Shown one piece after another: positions 7,740 to 15,788 of a DNA stretch of 64,000 bases. The first letter of the stretch is position 1, and every line of letters starts with the position of its first letter. The DNA lies in contig NZ_VLKF01000001.1 of the NCBI RefSeq assembly GCF_007994135.1, positions 372,001 through 436,000 on the forward strand, in the 5' to 3' direction. The notes beneath the pieces are model-generated. The model was not told the DNA's origin. It worked only from the letters and a program-made list of their open reading frames with translations, and made no database searches. The DNA is from Modestobacter roseus. GTDB taxonomy: Bacteria; Actinomycetota; Actinomycetes; Mycobacteriales; Geodermatophilaceae. A program made the position numbers and the translations under genes.

Positions 7740-8372
7740 TCAGCGCGCGGAACCGGTGGCCTGGGTGCCGGAGAAGGTCAGGGCCAGGGTGGAGGTCTTG
7801 TTCTGGAACTCGTTGCCGGCGCTCGCGGGCAGCGACAGGGTGACCACCAGGTGGTCGGTGCCGCCGACGGCCAGGCTCTTCAGGTTGTTGATGGCGATGG
7901 ACGCCCCCGGAACGGCCCGGCCGGCGTACAGCGACGCGGGAGTGCTGCACGAGTAGGTCGCAGCGCCGCCGGAGATCGACTCGGTCCACGCGACCGGGCA
8001 GGAGCTGACGGTCATCTGGAGCCCGTTGCTGGCGTCGGTGTCCAGGATGCTGCTGGCCGTTGCGGTCGACTGGAGCAGGAGGCCCGAGAAGGGCAGGTCG
8101 CCGGCGTTGCGCAGGTCGACGGCCCGGCTGATCGAGGAGCCGGGCACGAAGCCGGCCGCGCTCATCGGCAGCGTGGTGGTGCCGGCCCGGTCCAGCTGGA
8201 TGTCGAGCGTGCCCGTCGTGACCGACGCGTTCAGCGGGGTGGTGCTGTCGGTGAAGGTGCCGAAGGTGCCCAGGCCGGCGACGGCGGCCGCGGCGCCCAC
8301 GACGCCGAGCGAGCCGAGGATCTTGCGGGCGGTGCGGCCGCGGGTGGCGGAGGCGGTGGTGGTGGCGCTCAT
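7740..8372 (-). CDS. CalY/TasA-like secreted protein with SipW-type signal peptide (copy 1)
   Basis: 210 residues, ATG at 8372 with AGGGAG upstream. N-terminus is basic, then a hydrophobic segment (about 18-35), then GTFGTFTDS, the hallmark of SipW-dependent signal peptides. The mature part is a beta-rich domain: VPGSSISRAVDLRNAGD (shared shape with camelysin/TasA), two cysteines and a C-terminal half rich in short strands. It shares the order and several identical stretches with the copy at 59714-60331 (for example LGSxGVVGAAA, NGLQM, TDHL). First gene of a four-gene operon. Likely forms a surface or matrix structure; fibre formation is inference from TasA. Confidence 0.85.
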   Translation of the reverse strand: MSATTTASATRGRTARKILGSLGVVGAAAAVAGLGTFGTFTDSTTPLNASVTTGTLDIQLDRAGTTTLPMSAAGFVPGSSISRAVDLRNAGDLPFSGLLLQSTATASSILDTDASNGLQMTVSSCPVAWTESISGGAATYSCSTPASLYAGRAVPGASIAINNLKSLAVGGTDHLVVTLSLPASAGNEFQNKTSTLALTFSGTQATGSAR

Positions 8373-8443
8373 GGCGGGTCTCCCTGGTCTCGTGCCGGTG
8401 TCGGCGGGGGATCCCGGCGACAGACACGACTCTGGAGGCCCTT

Positions 8444-8483
8444 CCGCAGGGGTCCCGCGAGCGATCCGCAAGAAAACCGCAAG
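8444..8483 (-). promoter_or_regulatory. direct-repeat operator upstream of calY copy 1
   Basis: On the minus strand CTTGCGG occurs at 8483-8477 and again at 8472-8466, 11 bp apart, then CCTGCGG at 8450-8444. The same arrangement, followed by CCAGAGTCG and CTGTCG-CGGGA at matching distances, stands upstream of calY copy 2. An 11-bp period is one helical turn, as in OmpR-family tandem sites. Confidence 0.6.
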
Positions 8484-8507
8484 GAACGCGGCACCTTCCC
8501 GCACACG

Positions 8508-8545
8508 CGAACGCCCCCGCCGGCAGAGCCTGGCGGGGGCGTTCG
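8508..8545 (-). terminator. intrinsic terminator of the kinase operon
   Basis: 14-bp perfect stem CGAACGCCCCCGCC / GGCGGGGGCGTTCG with a 10-base loop, 21 bp beyond the stop of the histidine kinase and before the calY promoter region. Confidence 0.75.
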
Positions 8546-8566
8546 GGAGAGCCGGACGAGCAGGCC

Positions 8567-10006
8567 TCAGCCGAGCGGCAGGGCGAGGATGAAGGTCGTG
8601 CCGCGGCCCTCGACGCTGGTCACGCCGAGCGTGCCGCCGTGCGCGGTGGTGATCGCCTTGGTGATGGTGAGCCCCAGCCCGACGCCGGGGACGGCGTTGC
8701 GGCGCGCGGTCGAGGCGCGGAAGAAGCTGGTGAACAGCCGCCCCTGCTCACCGGCCGGGATGCCGACCCCGGTGTCGCTCACCGACAACAGCGCGACGGG
8801 GCGCGCGCCGGCGGTGCCGGGGGCGACCTCCGCGCCGGCGTCGTCCTGCCACCCGGCGCGCAGCCGCAGGGTGACCGAGCCGCCGGCGGGCGTGAACTTC
8901 ACCGCGTTGGAGACCAGGTTGTCGCAGGCCTGCCCCAGCCGGAGCGCATCGCCGCGCACCACCAGCCCGTCGTCCGGCACCTCCACGGCCAGGGCGATGC
9001 CCCGCCCGGCAGCGGTGACCCGCGCGGTCTCCTCGGCGCCGCGCACCACCGCGGCGAGGTCGACGTCGGCGGGCTGCAGGGTGAACTTCCCGGCGTCCAC
9101 CTGGGCGGTGAACAGCAGGTCGCCGACCAGCCGCAGCAGGCGCTGGGCGTTGCGCTCGACGGTGCCCAGGTACTGGCGCTGCTCGTCGGTCAGCGGCTGG
9201 TCGGGATCGTCGAGCACCAGTTCCAGGTAGCCGAGGATGGAGCTCAGCGGGGTGCGCAGCTCGTGGGAGATCAGGCTGACGAACTGGTCCTTGAGCCGCT
9301 CGCTGGCGCGCGCCTCGGTCATGTCGGTGGCGACGAAGTTCCAGCCGGCCTGCTCGCCGCCGTCGTCGGTGCGGGGGGTGATCGCCACGGCGACGGTGAG
9401 CCGCCGGCCGTCGGCGGTGAGGTAGGTCCAGTCCCGGACGTCGCTGCCCTGCTCCCGCGCCACCTGCACGAGCGCGGCGAAGCGGTCGGCCGGGTCGGCG
9501 TCGGCACCGGGCCGGAGCTCCTCGGGGTCGTGGAACTCGGTGATGCTCCGCCGGCGGACGACCTCCGCGCGCGGGAGCCCGAGCAGCCGCTCGGCGCCCG
9601 GGTTCCACACCCGGATCACGCCATCGGGGTCGGTGCCGATGATGGACTGCTCGGTGACGGCGTCGATGACGCTGGTCATCGTCTGCGCCCGGGCCCGCAT
9701 CATCCGGGTGGCGACCTCGAGCTCCTCGGCGGTCGACTGGCCCCGGCTCACCAGTTCCCGCCGCTGCCCCTCCAGCGCCGCGGAGGCGGCGAGCTGCCGG
9801 TGCAGGCGCCGGGCGAGCTCGCCCACGGCGAGCACGGCCACGAGCCCGGCGACGCCGAGCAGCGTCGACCCGGGGCGGGTGAGCAGCACGGCCACGGCGG
9901 AGACGACGACGGCGGCCAGCACCACGGGGGCGGACGACGCGGCAGGGGGCCGTGGGGCCGGGGGAGGGGAGCCGGCCGTGGCCGCCGGGTCGAGCAGGGC
10001 GGTCAC
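8567..10006 (-). CDS. membrane PAS-domain sensor histidine kinase
   Basis: 479 residues. Two adjacent hydrophobic helices near 28-65 with almost no external loop, then a helical linker, a PAS domain (SIIGTDPDGVIRVWNPGAERL), HisKA with SHELRTPLSSILGY carrying the phosphorylated His, and a HATPase domain with NLVSNAVKF, DTGVGIPAGEQ and GLGLTITKAI plus the closing GRGTTFILALPLG. The lack of a sensor loop and the PAS suggest an internal signal such as redox or a small ligand. GTG start at 10006 overlaps the stop of the receiver gene (GTGA), so the two are coupled and likely partners. Confidence 0.92.
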   Translation of the reverse strand: MTALLDPAATAGSPPPAPRPPAASSAPVVLAAVVVSAVAVLLTRPGSTLLGVAGLVAVLAVGELARRLHRQLAASAALEGQRRELVSRGQSTAEELEVATRMMRARAQTMTSVIDAVTEQSIIGTDPDGVIRVWNPGAERLLGLPRAEVVRRRSITEFHDPEELRPGADADPADRFAALVQVAREQGSDVRDWTYLTADGRRLTVAVAITPRTDDGGEQAGWNFVATDMTEARASERLKDQFVSLISHELRTPLSSILGYLELVLDDPDQPLTDEQRQYLGTVERNAQRLLRLVGDLLFTAQVDAGKFTLQPADVDLAAVVRGAEETARVTAAGRGIALAVEVPDDGLVVRGDALRLGQACDNLVSNAVKFTPAGGSVTLRLRAGWQDDAGAEVAPGTAGARPVALLSVSDTGVGIPAGEQGRLFTSFFRASTARRNAVPGVGLGLTITKAITTAHGGTLGVTSVEGRGTTFILALPLG

Positions 10007-10422
10007 GAGGCACTCCCCGGTGAGCAGAGCCGGCGGACCTCGGCGACCAGGCCGGCGACGGTGAAGGGCTTGGGCAGGTACGCGTCGGCGCCGGCGGCCA
10101 GCCCGCGGGCGACGTCGTCCGGCGACGCACCGGCCGACAGCAGCAGTACCCGGGTGCCCGCGGTGGCCGGGTCGGCGCGCAGTTCGGCGCAGACCTCCAG
10201 CCCGGTGAGCTCGGGCATCGACACGTCGAGCACCACGAGGTCGGGCCGCTCGGTGCGGGCCGCGGCCAGGGCCTGCGCACCGTCGGCGACGGAGGTCAGC
10301 AGGGTGCAGCCGGCCTTGCGCACGGCGAGGGAGACGAGCAGGCGGATGTCGGCCTCGTCGTCGGCCACCAGCACGCGGGCGGCGGGGTCCACGGTGCCGG
10401 GGTCCACGGGTTGGGGGTCCAC
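10003..10422 (-). CDS. single-domain response regulator (receiver only)
   Basis: 139 residues, GTG at 10422 with AGAGGAG upstream. Full receiver: VADDEAD acidic pocket, phosphoacceptor in VVLDVSMPE, LLLSAG and LPKPF with the conserved Lys. No output domain, so it acts by protein contact or as a relay. The kinase gene follows with a 4-base overlap. In this region it could pass phosphate to, or compete with, the OmpR-type regulator at 5045-5749; the pseudo-Hpt protein at 5763 could not accept phosphate. Confidence 0.88.
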   Translation of the reverse strand: MDPQPVDPGTVDPAARVLVADDEADIRLLVSLAVRKAGCTLLTSVADGAQALAAARTERPDLVVLDVSMPELTGLEVCAELRADPATAGTRVLLLSAGASPDDVARGLAAGADAYLPKPFTVAGLVAEVRRLCSPGSAS

Positions 10423-10570
10423 GGCGTCACGCTCCTCTGCGGGCAGGGCCCGTCCCGGCCGGGACGGAGTCCGTCGCCTCGGACAACGTCAGCCCGGTGG
10501 TGTTCCTGGAGCAGCGCCGCCCGGCCGCTCACCCGTGCAGGTGAACCAGGCCGGCAGGCCCGGGACGCAC

Positions 10571-10604
10571 GTCGGCCCCCGGTGCAGCTGCACCGGGGGC
10601 CGAC
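10571..10604 (-). terminator. 34-bp perfect palindrome, likely terminator
   Basis: GTCGGCCCCCGGTGCAG followed directly by its complement, 16 bp after the stop of the DUF3618 gene. It closes the stress operon that runs leftward from 12782. Confidence 0.7.
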
Positions 10605-10620
10605 GGGGTGTCGCGGCCGA

Positions 10621-11319
10621 TCAGGAGGAGGACTTCTCCTGGACCTTCTGGCGGGACTCCTGGGCCTGGCCCTTGACGTTCTGGGCGGCGTGCTGGCCCT
10701 CGCCCTTGACGTCCTCGGCGGCGTGCTGGCCCTCGTCCTTCACGGTCTGCACGCCGTCCTGGGCGGTGGTCCTGACCGACTCCATCGCGTCCTGGGCGGC
10801 CGGCTTCAGGTTGTCGCCGATCTCCTGGGCCACGTTCTTCGCCTGCTCCTTGAGCGGCTCGGAGTGCTCCTTGAGCGCCGACTCCGCCTGCGAGGCGAGC
10901 TGCTTCTCCCGCTCGCTGGTGGGCAGCAGCGAGGAGACGAGCCAGCCGACCCCGAAGGCGATCACGCCGGCGGCGAGGGGGTTGCCCTGCGCCTGGCGCT
11001 GGATCGTCTCGGGCGCGTGCTGGACGGTGTCCATGGCGCTGTGCGCGGCACCCTGGACGTTGCCGGCGGCGTCGTGCGCGGCCCCCTGGGCGCTGCCCTG
11101 GGCCTGCGACGCACGGTTGCTCACCTGGTCACGGGCGTCGTGGGCGCTGCCGAACACCTTGTCCTTGAAGCCGGACATGGTGGTCTTGGCCTTGCCGACG
11201 CGACGGTCCATCACCCGGGTCGGGCTGACCTTCTCGTTCAGCGCGTCCACGTCGTAGCTCAGGTTGGCGCGGGTGTCCTCGATCTGGCGCCGGATCTGGT
11301 CCGGGTCACTGCTGGTCAT
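10621..11319 (-). CDS. DUF3618 domain-containing membrane-associated protein
   Basis: 232 residues. N-terminal DUF3618 motif (DQIRRQIEDTRANLSYDVDAL), a long Ala/Gln-rich amphipathic stretch, one hydrophobic segment (AAGVIAFGVGWLVSSLL) and a C-terminal tail of repeated 11-residue-like units (AAEDVKGEGQ, AAQNVKGQAQ) resembling LEA-type desiccation proteins. Third gene of an operon with a Holin-X protein and another LEA-like protein. Function is not established; the context and a SigF-like promoter upstream suggest envelope protection under stress. Confidence 0.8.
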   Translation of the reverse strand: MTSSDPDQIRRQIEDTRANLSYDVDALNEKVSPTRVMDRRVGKAKTTMSGFKDKVFGSAHDARDQVSNRASQAQGSAQGAAHDAAGNVQGAAHSAMDTVQHAPETIQRQAQGNPLAAGVIAFGVGWLVSSLLPTSEREKQLASQAESALKEHSEPLKEQAKNVAQEIGDNLKPAAQDAMESVRTTAQDGVQTVKDEGQHAAEDVKGEGQHAAQNVKGQAQESRQKVQEKSSS

Positions 11320-11355
11320 GGGAGATCTCCTGTCGGAGTAGAGGAGGGGAGCAGG

Positions 11356-11976
11356 TCAGTGGGGCTTCAGCGCGCCGGGCACCTGCTTGAGGGTGTCCAC
11401 GGTCTGCTCGGGCTTCGGGTCCACCTGCTTGAGCTGCGAGAAGTCGACCGCCTGCGTGACCCGCTTGGGGTCGACCTCCTTGAGCTTCTTGCGGCCCATG
11501 GCGGCGAGGACGGCGGCGATCAGCCCCCAGACGACCGCCACGATCAGCGCGGACCAGCCGACGGGGATGGCGCTGGCCAGTGCCCACATCAGCGCCAGGC
11601 TCAGGAAGAGCACCAGCATGTAGCCCGCGAAGGCGGCCCCGCCGAGCATCCCGGCGCCCTTGCCCGCCTTGGTCGCCTCCGCCTTGGCCGCGGCGGTGGC
11701 CTCGTTCGCCTGGCTCTTCACGATGCCGGTGGCCTCGTTGGCCTCCTGCCGCAGCTCGGCCTTGGCCAGCTCCAGCTCCTGACGCATCAGGGTGGACAGG
11801 TCCCGGCTGACCTCGCCGATCAGCTGACCGACCGACGCGCGTTCCACGTCGGGGTGGCCCTCCTCGGTCATCGGCTGCGCCGTGTTGCCGGAGTGCTCCG
11901 TCGGGACGAACCCGGTGGCCCCGGCGCCCGCGTAACCGGCCTGGCCGTAGGTCTGGTTGCCGCCGGGGGCGGTCAC
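11356..11976 (-). CDS. actinobacterial Holin-X / phage-holin-family membrane protein
   Basis: 206 residues, GTG start overlapping the upstream stop (GTGA). Residues about 48-85 contain VGQLIGEVSRDLSTLMRQELELAKAEL (shortened), the conserved cytosolic helix of the family, then two close transmembrane helices (MLVLFLSLALMWALA and ALIVAVVWGLIAAVLAA). The C-terminus has lysine-rich QVDPK repeats. Despite the family name these chromosomal genes are not phage lysis genes; they sit with DUF3618 partners as here. Confidence 0.82.
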   Translation of the reverse strand: MTAPGGNQTYGQAGYAGAGATGFVPTEHSGNTAQPMTEEGHPDVERASVGQLIGEVSRDLSTLMRQELELAKAELRQEANEATGIVKSQANEATAAAKAEATKAGKGAGMLGGAAFAGYMLVLFLSLALMWALASAIPVGWSALIVAVVWGLIAAVLAAMGRKKLKEVDPKRVTQAVDFSQLKQVDPKPEQTVDTLKQVPGALKPH

Positions 11977-12782
11977 AGCCGACCCTCACCCGGGGTGCGG
12001 GACTCGTCGTCCCAGCCGGCACCGGCAGCCGGGGTCACGGTCGTGCCCTCCGGCGGCAGGGTGCCGTACGGCGGGGGCGGGACCGAGCCGGTGGTACCGG
12101 TGGTCGCGTACCCCGTGGTGCCGACGGCGTAGCCGGTCGTCGGCGTCTCGGCGACGTAGTTGCCCGTCGCGGGCTGGCGGGTGCCGCCGTCGCCCTGGCC
12201 GGAGTCGTTCTCGTCCTTGTGTGCCGCGACGGCGCCGGTGGTCAGCCGCCCGGCGACCACGCCGGCGATGGCCGCACCGAGCAGGAACGCGCCCGGCCGG
12301 CGGCGGGCGAAGGCCCGCACGTCCTGGAGCATGTCGCCGGGCTCGCGGTCGGACACCCAGCTGGCCAGCTGGTCGACCTTGTCGCCCGCCTGACGGACCA
12401 GGTCGGCCGCCGGCCCGCTCGGGGTCTCGCCGCCGCCCTCGGCCATGCTGCGCAGCTGGCCGGCGATCTCGCCCAGGCCCTGACCGGCCTTCTGCTGGCC
12501 GGTGCGGGCCTGCTCGGTGAGCTGCTGGCGGCCCTGGGCCACGAGGTCCTGCGCCTGACGGCTGGCCTCGTGGGTCACCTGCTTGGCCTGGTCGGCCGCG
12601 GTGGCGGCGACCTGGCTGCCGGCCTCGGCAGCGGTGTGGCCGACGTTCTTCGCCTGGTCCCTGGCGGTGTCCGTGGTCTCCTGGGCGGCGCCCTTGGCGG
12701 CGTCCTTGGTCGACGCGTTGCCCGTGCGGTCAGCTGCCCCGCTCGAAGGTGACTGCGTCGGGGTGTCGATGGAGTGGGTCAT
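11973..12782 (-). CDS. LEA-like, Ala/Thr/Gln-rich stress protein with one membrane helix
   Basis: 269 residues. ATG at 12782 behind a strong GAGGAGG. The first 130 residues repeat the pattern A-x-x-A-x-x-T with many Gln/Lys, like late-embryogenesis-abundant proteins and the CsbD-type helical proteins. A hydrophobic segment follows (FLLGAAIAGVVAGRL, near 175-190) after a basic FARRRPG. The C-terminal 70 residues are Gly/Thr/Tyr-rich (TGYAVGTTGYATT), low complexity and probably disordered. First gene of the operon; a SigF-like promoter candidate lies about 220 bp upstream. Confidence 0.78.
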   Translation of the reverse strand: MTHSIDTPTQSPSSGAADRTGNASTKDAAKGAAQETTDTARDQAKNVGHTAAEAGSQVAATAADQAKQVTHEASRQAQDLVAQGRQQLTEQARTGQQKAGQGLGEIAGQLRSMAEGGGETPSGPAADLVRQAGDKVDQLASWVSDREPGDMLQDVRAFARRRPGAFLLGAAIAGVVAGRLTTGAVAAHKDENDSGQGDGGTRQPATGNYVAETPTTGYAVGTTGYATTGTTGSVPPPPYGTLPPEGTTVTPAAGAGWDDESRTPGEGRL

Positions 12783-12810
12783 CGTTCCTCCTCGTCGTGC
12801 ATCGGGCTCG

Positions 12811-12838
12811 TGGTGTGGAACTGGTGGTGTGGAACTGG
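12811..12838. repeat. 14-bp tandem duplication
   Basis: TGGTGTGGAACTGG at 12811-12824 and repeated exactly at 12825-12838, in the untranslated leader of the stress operon. Confidence 0.9.
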
Positions 12839-13003
12839 GCTCCGGCCGTCCGCGACCGGGCGCGCGCCATCGCCGGCCGAGCAGGCCGGGGTGGTGGTGT
12901 CGGGTCGCGGAACGGAGGTGCGGGCACCCGGAGGTGTCCAGGTCGGTGTCGCGCGGGTGGGCCCACCGTGGTCTCGGTGGACGCCGTTCCGTTGGACTGG
13001 CGG

Positions 13004-13031
13004 GTACCCGTGCCCGTCTACGGTGTAAACC
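13004..13031 (-). promoter_or_regulatory. SigF/SigB-like stress promoter candidate
   Basis: On the minus strand GGTTT (13031-13027), a 17-bp spacer and GGGTAC (13009-13004). The mycobacterial SigF consensus is GGTTT-N15-17-GGGTA. It would give a leader of about 220 bases ahead of the LEA-like gene. The same type of element precedes the GlsB/YeaQ stress gene at 39210. Confidence 0.4.
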
Positions 13032-13100
13032 GGTGCGATCGACATTCCCGGACCACCGGGCGGACCGGGGCCGGACCGTCGGCGTAGCCTCCCCTCTCGG

Positions 13101-13119
13101 TAAGGGGAGCCTTCCCTTG
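13101..13119. promoter_or_regulatory. iron box (IdeR/DtxR-type operator)
   Basis: TAAGGGGAGCCTTCCCTTG, about 13 of 19 matches to the consensus TTAGGTTAGSCTAACCTAA, 19 bp before the start of the siderophore-interacting protein. Predicts repression when iron is plentiful. Confidence 0.55.
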
Positions 13120-13138
13120 CCTGGTGGGAGGAGACGGG

Positions 13139-14002
13139 ATGACCGGAGCGACACAGGCGGCAGCGGAGCCCAGGAAGCGGCGGGCACGCGCGCCCAGGGT
13201 GGCGGAGGTGGTCGGCACCTCGCGGCTGACGCCGCACATGATCCGGGTGGTGCTCGGCGGTGAGGGGCTGACCGGGTTCCCCGCCGGGGAGTTCACCGAT
13301 CACTACGTCAAGTTGCTGTTCCCGCCGGCCGGTGCGTCCTACGGGGTGCCCTTCGACCCGGAGCAGGTCCGGGCGGAGCTCCCCGGTGACCAGTGGCCGG
13401 TCACCCGCACCTACACGGTGCGGGCCTGGGACCCGGTGACCGGTGAGCTCACCATCGACTTCGTGCACCACGGCGACGCGGGGGTGGCCGGGCCGTGGGC
13501 GGCGTCGGCGCAGCCCGGCGACCGGATCCAGCTGCTCGGCCCCGGCGGGGCCTACACCCCCCGGCCGGACGCCGACTGGCACCTGCTGGTGGGCGACGAG
13601 AGTGCGCTCCCGGCGATCGCGGCCTCCCTGCACCGGGTCGGCGACGGCGCCCGGGCGCTGGTGTTCCTGGAGGTCGCCGGGCCGGAGGAGGAACAGGCCG
13701 ACGTGCCGACGCCGGCGGGCGCCGAGCTGACCTGGGTGCACCGCGGCTCGGCGGAGCCCGGGCGGGCGCTGGTCGACGCGGTGCGCGCCGCGCCGCTGCC
13801 GGCCGGCCGGGGTCACGTGTTCGTGCACGGCGAGGCGGGGCTGGTCCGCGAGCTGCGCCGGCACCTGCGCGCCGAGCGCGGGCTCGACCCGGAGTTCACC
13901 TCGATCTCCGGGTACTGGCGGGTGGGCCGCACCGAGGACCGCTGGCAGGCCGAGAAGCGCGACTGGAACGCGCAGATCGAGGCCGAGGAGCAGGCGGGCT
14001 GA
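13139..14002 (+). CDS. siderophore-interacting protein (FAD-dependent ferric-siderophore reductase)
   Basis: 287 residues, ATG 13139 with GGGAGGAG at 13126-13133. FAD domain in the first 130 residues (PHMIRVVLGGEGL, then RTYTVRAWDP, the flavin-binding RxYTxR pattern), and a ferredoxin-reductase-like NAD(P)H domain (LLVGDESALPAIAASL, FVHGEAG, ISGYWRVGRTEDRW) to the end. Reduces ferric siderophores in the cytosol so that iron is released. The iron box in front agrees with that role, and the siderophore-binding lipoprotein at 17173 is likely in the same regulon. Confidence 0.92.
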   Translation: MTGATQAAAEPRKRRARAPRVAEVVGTSRLTPHMIRVVLGGEGLTGFPAGEFTDHYVKLLFPPAGASYGVPFDPEQVRAELPGDQWPVTRTYTVRAWDPVTGELTIDFVHHGDAGVAGPWAASAQPGDRIQLLGPGGAYTPRPDADWHLLVGDESALPAIAASLHRVGDGARALVFLEVAGPEEEQADVPTPAGAELTWVHRGSAEPGRALVDAVRAAPLPAGRGHVFVHGEAGLVRELRRHLRAERGLDPEFTSISGYWRVGRTEDRWQAEKRDWNAQIEAEEQAG

Positions 14003-14003
14003 C

Positions 14004-14031
14004 CCGCGGGGCCGCCTCGGCGGCCCCGCGG
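14004..14031. terminator. bidirectional terminator
   Basis: 13-bp perfect stem CCGCGGGGCCGCC / GGCGGCCCCGCGG with a two-base loop between convergent genes. Confidence 0.75.
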
Positions 14032-14038
14032 CCCGGCG

Positions 14039-14704
14039 TCACATGTCCCGGTAGCGCTTCGCCGCGGCGGTGGCGGCGCGGAGCTGCTCGGCGTCCATCC
14101 GCGGCCCGTAGCCGGGGGTGTCCCGCTGGATCCGCCAGCCTTCGGCCAGCGGGCCGAGGTCGACGACGTCGAAGCCGAGCTCGGCGATGAACGACCCGAC
14201 CTGCTCCTTGGCGGCGGCATCGTCCCCGGCCACGGCCAGCGCCCGCCGGTGCGGGGTGCCGGCGGGCTGCCCCTGCTCGACGATGTCCCGGGCGCCGATG
14301 TGGTTGAACGCCTTGACCACGCGCGAGGTCGGCAGGTGCGCCTGCAGCAGCTCCGCCGTCGTCGTCGACTCGTCGTCCAGCTCGGCGATCTGGCCGTCGC
14401 GCTGCGGGTAGTAGTTGTTCGTGTCGATCACGACCTTGCCCGCGAGCGGTTCCACGGGCACCTGGTCGACGTTCTTCAGCGGGATCGTCACCACCGCGAG
14501 GTCCGCGGCCGCCGCGGCCTCGGCCGCGGTGCCGGCGCGCACGCTGCCGCGCCGGCCCGGGCGCTGTTCCAGGGCGGTCACCAGGTCGGTGAGCGTCTGG
14601 GGGCCGCGGGAGTTGCTGAGCACGACGTCGTGGCCGGCGTCGAGGGCTGCCTGGGCGAGGGCGGTGCCGATGTTCCCGGCGCCGATGAGTCCGAGGGTCG
14701 TCAT
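14039..14704 (-). CDS. NADPH-dependent F420 reductase-like oxidoreductase
   Basis: 221 residues from ATG 14704. Rossmann start TLGLIGAGNIGTALA, then VVLSNSRGP, where Ser/Arg follow beta-2 as expected for NADP(H) binding, VVTIPLKN and VIDTNNYYPQRDG. The layout fits the short F420-dependent NADP reductase / coenzyme-F420-oxidoreductase family, which transfers hydride between NADP(H) and F420 or acts on other ketones. An F420-type enzyme is also at 15789, so the cofactor is plausible here. Convergent with the siderophore gene. Confidence 0.8.
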   Translation of the reverse strand: MTTLGLIGAGNIGTALAQAALDAGHDVVLSNSRGPQTLTDLVTALEQRPGRRGSVRAGTAAEAAAAADLAVVTIPLKNVDQVPVEPLAGKVVIDTNNYYPQRDGQIAELDDESTTTAELLQAHLPTSRVVKAFNHIGARDIVEQGQPAGTPHRRALAVAGDDAAAKEQVGSFIAELGFDVVDLGPLAEGWRIQRDTPGYGPRMDAEQLRAATAAAKRYRDM

Positions 14705-14748
14705 GGTCGCTGCAACCGCGGGTGGCGGACCCGGCTTCCCGTCCGGTG

Positions 14749-15666
14749 TCAGCCGAGGTCGTCGACGGCGAAGGTGTCGCACTGCGCCGGGTCGCCGGTC
14801 CGGAACCCGGTGGTGAACCAGCGGCGGCGCTGCTCGGAGGTGCCGTGGGTGAACGACTCCTGGTCCACGGTGCCGTCGCCCAGCTCGCCCTGGATGAAGT
14901 CGTCGCCGATCCGCCCGGCGGTGTCCAGCGCCCGCTGCACGTCCTCCTCGGTGATCTCCGCGATCAGCGGCTCACCGGAGTCGTCGGGCACCGTGGTCGC
15001 GTGCGCGGCCCAGGCGCCGGCGTAGCAGTCGGCCTGCAGCTCCAGCCGCACCGAGCCGCTGGTGGGCCCGCTCTCCCCGGGCTGCACCCGGTCGGTGGTG
15101 CCCAGCAGGTGCTGCACGTGGTGGCCGTACTCGTGGGCGATCACGTAGGCGTTGACGAACAACCCGCCCTGCGCGCCGAACCGGGTGCGCAGGTCGTCGA
15201 AGAAGGACAGGTCGATGTACACCTGCTCGTCGCCGGGGCAGTAGAAGGGGCCGGTGCCGCTGGACGCCCCACCGCACCCGGTCTGCACGGCACCGTCGAA
15301 GAAGACGGTCTGCGCCGGCCGGTAGCCGCCGACGGTGCCCGACCACCAGTCCTGGATCGACTCGACGTCGGCGACCACCGCGCAGTCGACGGAGTCGTTG
15401 GCGTCGGCGCCGGTGCGGCAGGACTCGGCGAGCCGGCCGGTGTCCACGGTCTGGCCGCTCTCCAGCTCCCCGAGCACGCTGGTGAGGTCCGCACCGGTCC
15501 CGCCGCCACCACCCAGCACCTGCACCAGGACGACGACCAGCACGCCGACCAGCCCGAGGCCGCCGCCGCCGACCGCCACACCCCGCCCGCCGCGCATGCC
15601 CCCGCCGCGCCCGCGCCGGTCCTGCACCCCGGAGGTGTCCAGGCTGCCGCTCTCCCGGTACCGCAT
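14749..15666 (-). CDS. neutral zinc metallopeptidase (YpfJ family), membrane-anchored
   Basis: 305 residues. Short basic, Gly-rich cytosolic start, one transmembrane helix (LGLVGVLVVVLVQVLGG) and an external domain with the zinc motif HEYGHH, preceded by FVNAYVIA and followed by RLELQADCYAGAWA, the third-ligand helix of the YpfJ/Zn-peptidase group. Cysteines at several external positions may form disulfides. The family resembles HtpX-like proteases, but substrates are unknown. Gene stands 44 bp upstream of the NADP reductase on the same strand. Confidence 0.88.
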   Translation of the reverse strand: MRYRESGSLDTSGVQDRRGRGGGMRGGRGVAVGGGGLGLVGVLVVVLVQVLGGGGGTGADLTSVLGELESGQTVDTGRLAESCRTGADANDSVDCAVVADVESIQDWWSGTVGGYRPAQTVFFDGAVQTGCGGASSGTGPFYCPGDEQVYIDLSFFDDLRTRFGAQGGLFVNAYVIAHEYGHHVQHLLGTTDRVQPGESGPTSGSVRLELQADCYAGAWAAHATTVPDDSGEPLIAEITEEDVQRALDTAGRIGDDFIQGELGDGTVDQESFTHGTSEQRRRWFTTGFRTGDPAQCDTFAVDDLG

Positions 15667-15788
15667 GCCCGCCCGGTCCTCCTCGTCGTCGCCGGCGGCG
15701 CAGGTGCCGTCGGCCTCCGAGAGGGTGGCAGAACCGGGCCCGGCCCACCTCCCGAGCGCGGGACCGGGGACCGACCTAGGGTCGGGGC

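Larger units (their letters stand above)
12783..13138. other. divergent intergenic region (356 bp)
   Basis: Lies between the stress operon (-) and the siderophore-interacting protein (+). It holds a 14-bp tandem duplication, a SigF-like promoter candidate for the left operon and an iron box for the right gene. Short purine-rich GGAAC words occur several times. No convincing coding frame. Confidence 0.7.

Noticed and set aside
11356..11976. Holin-family gene as a sign of a prophage
   Set aside because: Actinobacterial Holin-X genes sit in ordinary stress operons with DUF3618; no endolysin, capsid or integrase is near.
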